This document shows, one piece after another, positions 1 through 5,830 of a stretch of DNA of 11,263 nt. This stretch comes from Chloroflexi bacterium RBG_16_72_14. GTDB lineage: Bacteria > Chloroflexota > Limnocylindria > Limnocylindrales > CSP1-4. The position numbers were made by a program, and so were the translations under genes. The stretch spans positions 1,802 to 13,064 of the forward strand of contig MGOE01000094.1 in the NCBI GenBank assembly GCA_001797035.1. Direction: 5' to 3'. Every line of letters starts with the position of its first letter. The first letter of the stretch is position 1. The notes under the pieces are model-generated. The model made no database searches. It had not been told where the DNA came from and worked only from the letters and a program-made list of their open reading frames with translations.

Positions 1-857
1 GCGCGGTCGCTCGGCGAGGCCCCGATGAGGCAGATCCGCGGCGGCCACGCCGCCACCCCGGCGGGTGCGGGCTCCGCGGCCAGCGCGGCCAGCGCGTCGA
101 GCAGCGTCGGCAGGTCCTGGCGGGCGTCGTAGCGGCCCGCGTAGACCGCGTACCGCTCGCCGAGCCCCAGGCGCTCGCGCTCCCGGGACGCGCCCGCGGC
201 GGCCTCGGGCCGGAACGACGGGCGGGCGGCGAGCGGCACCACCCGGAGCCGGGCCGCCCGGATGCGCAGCAGGCGGCGGGCCTCGCCGGCGGTCACCGCG
301 GCCGGCACGACCACGGCCGCCGCGTCCTTGAGCAGCCGGGCCCGGATCCGCTGCCCGAAGCGGGACGCCGCGCCGCGCTGGTACGACTCGGGCAGCTGCC
401 ACGGGGCGAGGTCCAGGAGCACGGCCACGACCGGGATCCCTGATGCGATCGGCAGCGCGCCGGCGGCCGCGTGGTACACGGTCCCCACCGCGCCGTCGCG
501 CTCCGCCCGCCAGCCCGCGCCCAGCGACGCGCCCCGCAGCAGCACGGGGTCCACGGTCAGGGCGCCCGCGCGCAGCAGGCGTGTCGGCGGCAGCAGTCGC
601 CGGCCGACGATCTCGAGGTTCGGCCACCGGTCGGTCGGGTCGTCCTGGTCCGAGGCGAGCAGGAAGGAGAACGATTCGCCCGCCCGGGGGTCCGCGTCGA
701 GGGCCCCGAGCAGCCCCTCGAGGTACGCGGCGGTGAGCGGCGCGCGCTCCGGGTCCTGCAGCGGACGGATATCCAGCACGACCCGGACGCCGGGCCCGGT
801 CTCCGCGACGGGCGCCGTCCTGCCGGGGCGCCAGGCAGGATGCCCCGTGCCCGTCAC
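1..857 (-). CDS. GT4-family glycosyltransferase, N-terminal 285 codons (runs off the left edge)
   Basis: Reading the minus strand from a GTG at 857 gives 285 codons without a stop to the window edge, so the C-terminal part is missing. What is visible fits the GT-B fold of family GT4: an N-terminal Rossmann half starting VRVVLDIRPLQ (residues 24-34), then VVAVLLDLAPWQLPESYQRG (143-162), which is the usual 'DLAP..FPE.Y' segment of GT4 enzymes. RLRVVPLAARPSFRP (203-217) corresponds to the 'I.VVPLGVD..F.P' linker, and YAVYAGRYDARQDLPTLLDA (236-255) to the 'YVG...RKNL..LL.A' start of the nucleotide-sugar-binding half. The E-x7-E donor-site motif would lie beyond the edge. The GTG overlaps the stop of the upstream GT2 gene by four bases (GTGA), which implies translational coupling in one operon. 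There is no signal peptide, so it is presumably cytosolic or membrane-peripheral and acts on a lipid-linked or wall glycan. Donor and acceptor cannot be inferred. Family call fairly sure, substrate unknown. Confidence 0.8.
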   Translation of the reverse strand, partial: MTGTGHPAWRPGRTAPVAETGPGVRVVLDIRPLQDPERAPLTAAYLEGLLGALDADPRAGESFSFLLASDQDDPTDRWPNLEIVGRRLLPPTRLLRAGALTVDPVLLRGASLGAGWRAERDGAVGTVYHAAAGALPIASGIPVVAVLLDLAPWQLPESYQRGAASRFGQRIRARLLKDAAAVVVPAAVTAGEARRLLRIRAARLRVVPLAARPSFRPEAAAGASRERERLGLGERYAVYAGRYDARQDLPTLLDALAALAAEPAPAGVAAWPPRICLIGASPSDR

Positions 858-1705
858 CGCCCCGGGCGGCGGGGTGCGCGACCCCGCAGCTCGTCCCAGC
901 GGAGGCCGATCACGACGAACAGCGCCTCCACGATGATCCGGCGGCTCATCTTGGACTGGCCGGCGCGGCGGTCGCGGAAGGTGATCGGGACCTCGACCAC
1001 CCGGGCGCCGAGGCGCGATGCGCGGTAGGTCATCTCGATCTGGAACACGTAGCCGCCGGCCCGGACGCCCTCGAACGGAACCGCGTCCAGGGTCGTGCTC
1101 CGCCAGGCCTTGAAGCCGCCGGTGAGGTCGTGGGGCGACAGGCCGAGCACGGTCCGGGCGAAGGTGGAGCCGCCACGCGAGATCAGGCGCCGGACGATCC
1201 CCCAGTCCTTCACCCCGCCGCCAGGCACGTAGCGCGACCCGATGACCAGGTCCGCCTCGCCGGCCGTCAGCGGCGCGATCATCGCCGGCAGGACGCCCGG
1301 GTCGTGCGACCAGTCGGCGTCCATCTGGAGCACGAGCTGCGCGCCGGACTCGATCGCGACGGCGAACCCGTCGAGGTAGGCGCGGCCGAGGCCCTGCTTG
1401 CCGGGCCGGTGCTTGACCCGCACCCGGGGGTCCGCGGCGGCCAGCCGCTCGGCGATCTCGCCGGTGCCGTCCGGCGAGCTGTCGTCCACGACCAGGAGGG
1501 TGGCGCCCGGCAGGGCGGCCAGGATCGCCGCCGAGATCCCCTCGAGGTTCTCGGACTCGTCGTAGGTGGGCAGCACCACCCACGCGCCGGTACCCGTGGC
1601 GGGCGCGGCGGCGGGTTCCGGTGCCGGGCTGTCGGTGGTCACGCGGCCCGAGTGTACGTTCCGCGCACGCCTCCCGGCGGGCCGGTCCTGCGCGATGCGC
1701 GTCAC
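854..1705 (-). CDS. Polyprenol-phosphate mannosyltransferase-like GT2 (DPM synthase type)
   Basis: Probably transfers a hexose, in this family usually mannose from GDP-mannose, to a polyprenyl phosphate on the inner membrane face, making a donor for extracytoplasmic glycosylation. Counting from GTG 1705 (283 aa), the GT-A motifs are in order: PTYDE at 46-50, VVDDSSPDGT at 72-81, the metal-binding DAD at 129-131, GSRY at 156-159, HDLTGGFKAW at 192-201 and RRAGQSKMS near 256-264. This is the full set expected of DPM1/Ppm1-type synthases. There are no C-terminal membrane helices and no fused acyltransferase (Lnt) domain, so it is the short single-domain form. Start choice: GTG 1705 overlaps the GH18 stop as GTGA, the same junction seen at rmlA/rmlB and at this gene's own 3' end, with a GGTGG four bases upstream. 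GTG 1642 (262 aa, starting MTTDSPAPEP) is the main alternative; it has no clear ribosome-binding site, but the extra 21 residues are not conserved-looking. Undecaprenyl-phosphate glucosyltransferase activity is a less likely alternative. Confidence 0.88.
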   Translation of the reverse strand: MTRIAQDRPAGRRARNVHSGRVTTDSPAPEPAAAPATGTGAWVVLPTYDESENLEGISAAILAALPGATLLVVDDSSPDGTGEIAERLAAADPRVRVKHRPGKQGLGRAYLDGFAVAIESGAQLVLQMDADWSHDPGVLPAMIAPLTAGEADLVIGSRYVPGGGVKDWGIVRRLISRGGSTFARTVLGLSPHDLTGGFKAWRSTTLDAVPFEGVRAGGYVFQIEMTYRASRLGARVVEVPITFRDRRAGQSKMSRRIIVEALFVVIGLRWDELRGRAPRRPGR

Positions 1706-4700
1706 GAGGCCACCGCGATGCGCACGGTCGTCTCGTTGCGGCGACCGGCGGAGTCGAGGGCGCGGATCCGGATGCTGGCGGCGCCGACGGACCCGCTCTG
1801 GACCGTGAACACGGCGCGGTACGAGCCATTCGAGAGCCGGGTCGCAGTCACGCTGACCCCGGTCCGCCCGGGCTGCGTGAAGGTCACCACGGGCCGTGTG
1901 TCGAGCGGCTCGATCGTCACGAACGTGACGGTGAGCTTCTGCCCGGCGCGCACCGTGGTCGCCGACGGGGTGACGGCGAAACCGGCCACCCACACGCTGC
2001 GGGAGAGGACCGTCGTCCCGAGCGAGGAGGTCGCCGTCAGCTCCGCGCGGTAGCGGCCCTGGGCCACGTACGTCCCGTCCGGGAGCTTGCCGCTCCAGGT
2101 CCAGGATCGAGTGCCGGCGGCCTGGGGCCTGCCCGACCAGACGGTGCGGACCAGGTTCCCCGCCGTGTCGTACAGGCGGAGGGTGGTCGTGGCATCGCGC
2201 TTGAGCCGCCAGGTCAGGGCGGCGGTGGGCCGGAGCGCGTCGCCGTCCTGGGGGAAGAAGTTGCGCGACCACCGGAGGTAGGACGCCGTGCGGTCGACGA
2301 CGACGTTCTTCGAGGCGACCGTCCGGTTGCCGGCGGGGTCCTTGACGTCCACCCGGAATGCGTAGGTGCCGTCGCCCACCCGTGTCCCGGACGCGTTGCG
2401 GCCGTCCCAGGTGACCGCCCATGCGGTCAGCGACGTCACCGTCCAGCTGCGGACGAGCGTCGTGCCCTTCCAGACCCGGGCCGTGCCGGTGGCGCGCTCC
2501 GACGACGCCCACGAGAGGCGGACGGTGTCCACGGCGCCGTCCCCGTCCGGCGAGAACCGGGTCGGCGAGACGGCCGGGGTGACAGCGGGCCGGGTCGTGT
2601 CCACGGTGACCGGGTATGCCTTCCGCGCGCTGTTGCCGGCGTTGTCCCACGCGATGAGCGTCGCCTGGTAGGCGCCATCGGGGAGCGTCGCGCCCCCGTC
2701 GTCGCTGCCGTCCCAGGTGAACGAGGCGGAGGCCCCGGTCCCGCTCACGGTGCGCACCGTGCCGGTTGCGCCCGCGATGCGGACCGTCCAGGACGTGGCG
2801 CCGCTCGCGGCCAGGGCCAGCTTTACCGTGTCCTTCGTGCCGTCGCCGTTGGGCGAGATCAGCGACGCGGATGCGGACGTGGAGGTGAGCTTCGGCGGCA
2901 CGGTGTCCACGACCACGCCGAAGGCCGCGAGCTGGGCGGACGTCACGGGACGCGCGGAGGGTGCGCGGTACGTCTTGCCGGCGGCCGTGCCCGACAGCTG
3001 GAGCACATACCTGCCGTCGGCGACCCACGACCCGTTGACGCCGCCGTTCCAGTCCCAGGCCTGGTTGCCCGCCCCGACGTCGCCCACGGTCCGCGACCCG
3101 ACGAGCGTGCCGTCGGCGCGGTAGACGTTGAGCTGGAGCGACTCGAGATCGAGGGTGTTCCGCCAGCGGAGCCGGATCGTGTCGCGGGAGCCGTCGCCGT
3201 TGGGGGACAGCTGCCGGGTCGCGACGGCGGCGGGGCTCGTCCCCACGGCGGATCCGCCGGCGCCGAAGTCGAGGTCGACGAGCCCGGCGGCCACGGTCGT
3301 GCTGTTGGGGGCGCGGTAGGCCGTCAGGTAGGTGGCCGTGGAGGAGGCGCCGGCGATCCACACGCCACGCTCCACGAACGAGACCGGGTTCCACTCCTTC
3401 ACCGGCTGGGTGACCTCCCACCAGGTGTAGCCGTCCTCGGAGACGGGCCCGCGGGTGATCGCCACGATGGTGTTGAGCGGCAGGGTGCCGAGCTTCACGT
3501 TCTCCGTACCCGGGCCCGTCCGGTAGGCCAGCCCGTCGATCCGCACCCGGCCGAACCCGCCGACCGCGAGGGCGGGCTCCGCCCTCCAGGTGGAGGTCAC
3601 GTTCCAGGCGCCGGTGTTGCCCCTGGCGTCCACGGCGCGGACCCGGAACGCGTAGCCGTGCCCGTCCTCGCCCAGCCAGACGTCGGACGTCGCGTTGTCC
3701 TTCGTGCGCCACGCGGCCCAGGCGCCGCCGTCGATCGAGACCTGGACGTCGTAGGACGCGATCGAGCTCGAGTCCTTCGCCGACCACGAGACGATGAAGC
3801 CCTCGTCGACCTGCGTGTTGGCCAGCATGCTGATGCCGGCCTGGGGCCCGCTCTTGTCCACGAGGAACGACTCGGAGATCGCGCGGTACAGCTCCGGGTG
3901 CCCCCCGTCGTAGCCCAGGGCCCACATGCCTGCCCCGCGCAGCCCGTAGTCGTTGACCATCGCGTAGCGCAGCGTCATCGAGGCGGCGTCCTCGTAGTAG
4001 ACCTGCCGCCAGCTTGTGACGCAGCCGTAGGTCGTGGTGCAGTTCTCGCGCCTGTAGACCACGTACGGCGTCTGCTCGGCCGGGTCCCAGCGCCGGCCGT
4101 GCTTCTCCACCAGGGGCACGACGTTCTCGTAGTTGACGGCAGTGCTGTAGCCGTACTTCTCGCCGCTCTGGTTCGGGGCCCGGACAGCGTCGGATTCGGT
4201 GGACCAGGCGCGGCCGTACCAGGGCAGCCCCAGGATGATCCGCGAGGGCGCCACGCGCGCCGTGTACGCCCGGACGGTGTCGGCCAGGTCGTACGTGCTG
4301 CCCGACAGGGGGTCGATGGACCCGGCCCTGGCGGACCCGGCCGTCCGGTAGTCGTAGCCCATGATGAAGATCGCGTCGGCGGCCCCGCTGCCCACCGAGG
4401 CCTCGAGCGGGTAGTTGCCGATGTAGCCCGTGGTGTCGTACGTCAGCTGGTAGCCCGAGCGGATCCTGTTGAGCTCGGAGCGGATCGTCCTGAGCAGCGC
4501 CACGAACTCGTCGGCGTAGCCGCTCGCGAGCGGCTCGAAGTCCAGGTTCACGCCATCAGCGCCGCGGTCGCGGACGGCCGCCCCGGCCTGCCTCGCGAGG
4601 GTGAGGCGCGCCGAGGCGCTGCCGAGCAGCGCCTTCTGGACGTCGCGCTGGGCCGTCGTCCAGGCGAACACGCTGATCGTGAGCACGACGCGGGTACCGC

Positions 4701-5517
4701 GCTGGTGGGCGGCGTTGATGACCGCGGTCATGCCGGAGCTCGTCCAGCCGCCCCAGCCCGTCGTGTTCCTGCCGTCCTTGTCCTTCTTCTTGAGGTTGCC
4801 CGCCTTGTCGGCGCCAACCGAGAAGTAGGCGATCGTGGACAGGACGTCGTAGTTGAGCTTGGTCGAGGCCCCGGACACCTCCCAGTAGGGCAGGAAGCCG
4901 AACACCTGGCGGCGGAGGCCGGCGGCGGCCGCGAGGTCGGACTCGGACGTGTCGGGGGCGACCCACGCCACGCCCTCCGCGGGGATCACCTGGTCGTCGG
5001 CGGCAGCGTCGACCGGCGCAGGCGTGGGTGCCGGGGTGGCGCCCGGGTTCGCGGAGCCCGGCCCGGCGCCCGGGGCCCCGTCCTGGTCGATCGAGCCCGC
5101 GGCCCCATCGGTCGGGCCGGCGGCTCCGCCGATCTCGGCCCAGCGGCTGCCCTGGGGGCTGGCCGCCATCTCGCGGCCGGACGCGCGTCCGGGGGGCAAG
5201 GGCTTGGGCGCCCTGCCGTCGATCGGCCAGCCGTCGTCCGCCCGGGGCGCGAACCCGACCTCCACGCGCCCACCGGGCTGGAACGTGATCGCGTCGTCCT
5301 CGTGCTCCATCGCCTCGAGGTACGCGATCGAGGGGTGCTGTGCCGGGGGCTCGTCCTGCGCCGCGGGCTCGTCCCGCGCCGCGGTCTCGTCGGCGGTGTT
5401 GGCCGGGGCGGCGACGACCGCGGCCGGCACCGGCAACGTGCCGAGGGCCATGATGGCGGACAGGACCGCCGCGGCGATGGGGTGGGGACGGCGGAGCGCG
5501 GGATCGGGTCGGGTCAC
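1702..5517 (-). CDS. Secreted GH18 glycoside hydrolase with FN3-like, SH3-like and FlgD-Ig repeats
   Basis: Exported glycosidase of the chitinase/peptidoglycan-GlcNAcase family GH18, about 1271 aa. Counting from GTG 5517: signal peptide about 1-37, a Pro/Ala/Asp-rich linker to about 200, and GH18 about 204-552. GH18 motifs are FGFLPYW (206-212), DGVNLDFE (321-328; proton donor E328), MGYDY (386-390) and MWALGYDGG (531-539), with a probable disulfide loop C493-C499. An FN3-like domain (560-645), an SH3-like domain (653-722) and Ig-like modules follow, marked by SPNGDG (771, 888), SPDGDG (989) and FFPQDGD (1087). A last domain spans about 1180-1271. The tail is shared with the caspase-fold-like neighbour at 5831-8149. 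Asn324 replaces the usual middle Asp of DxxDxDxE; I believe this occurs in cell-wall-type GH18 members, but the general acid is intact. Start: GAGG at 5524-5527 lies six bases from GTG 5517. ATG 5523 abuts that GAGG, and GTG 5562 has no ribosome-binding site. The likely substrate is peptidoglycan or another GlcNAc polymer (inference). The four-base GTGA overlap with the GT2 gene places it in the same transcript. Confidence 0.9.
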   Translation of the reverse strand: MTRPDPALRRPHPIAAAVLSAIMALGTLPVPAAVVAAPANTADETAARDEPAAQDEPPAQHPSIAYLEAMEHEDDAITFQPGGRVEVGFAPRADDGWPIDGRAPKPLPPGRASGREMAASPQGSRWAEIGGAAGPTDGAAGSIDQDGAPGAGPGSANPGATPAPTPAPVDAAADDQVIPAEGVAWVAPDTSESDLAAAAGLRRQVFGFLPYWEVSGASTKLNYDVLSTIAYFSVGADKAGNLKKKDKDGRNTTGWGGWTSSGMTAVINAAHQRGTRVVLTISVFAWTTAQRDVQKALLGSASARLTLARQAGAAVRDRGADGVNLDFEPLASGYADEFVALLRTIRSELNRIRSGYQLTYDTTGYIGNYPLEASVGSGAADAIFIMGYDYRTAGSARAGSIDPLSGSTYDLADTVRAYTARVAPSRIILGLPWYGRAWSTESDAVRAPNQSGEKYGYSTAVNYENVVPLVEKHGRRWDPAEQTPYVVYRRENCTTTYGCVTSWRQVYYEDAASMTLRYAMVNDYGLRGAGMWALGYDGGHPELYRAISESFLVDKSGPQAGISMLANTQVDEGFIVSWSAKDSSSIASYDVQVSIDGGAWAAWRTKDNATSDVWLGEDGHGYAFRVRAVDARGNTGAWNVTSTWRAEPALAVGGFGRVRIDGLAYRTGPGTENVKLGTLPLNTIVAITRGPVSEDGYTWWEVTQPVKEWNPVSFVERGVWIAGASSTATYLTAYRAPNSTTVAAGLVDLDFGAGGSAVGTSPAAVATRQLSPNGDGSRDTIRLRWRNTLDLESLQLNVYRADGTLVGSRTVGDVGAGNQAWDWNGGVNGSWVADGRYVLQLSGTAAGKTYRAPSARPVTSAQLAAFGVVVDTVPPKLTSTSASASLISPNGDGTKDTVKLALAASGATSWTVRIAGATGTVRTVSGTGASASFTWDGSDDGGATLPDGAYQATLIAWDNAGNSARKAYPVTVDTTRPAVTPAVSPTRFSPDGDGAVDTVRLSWASSERATGTARVWKGTTLVRSWTVTSLTAWAVTWDGRNASGTRVGDGTYAFRVDVKDPAGNRTVASKNVVVDRTASYLRWSRNFFPQDGDALRPTAALTWRLKRDATTTLRLYDTAGNLVRTVWSGRPQAAGTRSWTWSGKLPDGTYVAQGRYRAELTATSSLGTTVLSRSVWVAGFAVTPSATTVRAGQKLTVTFVTIEPLDTRPVVTFTQPGRTGVSVTATRLSNGSYRAVFTVQSGSVGAASIRIRALDSAGRRNETTVRIAVAS
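5347..5382 (-). repeat. 18-bp in-frame tandem repeat in the GH18 linker
   Basis: Two adjacent 18-bp units differ at one base, and a degraded third copy begins at 5383. They encode a hexapeptide repeat of the AA-x-DEP type in the Pro/Ala/Asp linker between the signal peptide and the catalytic domain. Such repeats usually arise by slippage and tune linker length. There is no sign that it acts at the DNA level. Confidence 0.6.
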
Positions 5518-5580
5518 GGCCATCCTCAGCGGCGGGGAGTCCCCACCCGGCCGTCTGACCACGGCCCGGTGGGAGCCGGG

Positions 5581-5600
5581 GGGTTCGCGCGGCGGAACCC
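5581..5600 (-). promoter_or_regulatory. Inverted repeat upstream of the GH18 gene
   Basis: GGGTTC and GAACCC form a perfect 6-bp stem around an 8-base loop, 64 bases upstream of the chosen GH18 start. Weaker inverted repeats flank it on both sides (CCCGG/CCGGG at 5565-5580 and GCTC/GAGC at 5603-5615). It could be an operator or a leader RNA hairpin. In such GC-rich DNA short stems also arise by chance. Confidence 0.35.
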
Positions 5601-5767
5601 GTGCTCCCGGCGAGCCCGTTCACCGTACTCGCGCGGGTCAAGCGAAGGCATCACCCCATGGTCCCGGCGGCACCCGGTACGGTGGGGTGGGTGGTGGCTG
5701 CGTGCGGTGCGGGCGGTTGCGGTCGGGTCCGGTGCGTTCGGGTGCGCGCGCCTCCGGTTCCGGTGCC

Positions 5768-5780
5768 GTCGGGTGCGGTC
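5768..5780. repeat. Dispersed 13-bp repeat, copy A (downstream of the caspase-fold-like gene)
   Basis: gtcgggtgcggtc on the plus strand is identical to 8305-8317. In both places it is preceded by ccggtgcc, directly here and after a 5-base insertion at the other site. Both copies lie 3' of a minus-strand gene, inside G/T-rich segments. The repeat is short, and biased composition makes chance similarity possible. Confidence 0.45.
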
Positions 5781-5830
5781 GGCAGGCAGCCTGGCCTCCG
5801 CCGGGCGCCTCCGGGGCCGCCGGCCGGCGC

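Larger units (their letters stand above)
5518..5830 (-). promoter_or_regulatory. Non-coding leader region of the GH18 gene
   Basis: About 310 bases without a believable gene, between the stop of the caspase-fold-like gene and the GH18 start. Proximal to GH18 it holds the ribosome-binding GAGG (5524-5527) and a run of short inverted repeats at 5565-5580, 5581-5600 and 5603-5615. A TACGGT hexamer (5622-5627, minus strand) could be a -10 element, but no -35 sits at normal spacing: TTGACC at 5636-5641 is only 8 bases away. The distal half (about 5680-5780) is G/T-rich on the plus strand, so C-rich and G-poor in a transcript from the minus strand. No intrinsic terminator with a U-tract is visible. 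Promoter location is therefore unresolved. Confidence 0.4.

Noticed and set aside
854..3925. 1023-codon minus-strand open frame spanning GT2 and half of the GH18 gene
   Set aside because: Only its last about 283 codons are real (the GT2 enzyme). The upstream part is an out-of-frame reading of the GH18 tail, full of Arg and Pro.
5622..5641. TTGACC and TACGGT as a sigma70-type promoter for GH18
   Set aside because: The spacing between the hexamers is 8 bases instead of about 17. Only the -10-like half is kept as a possibility.
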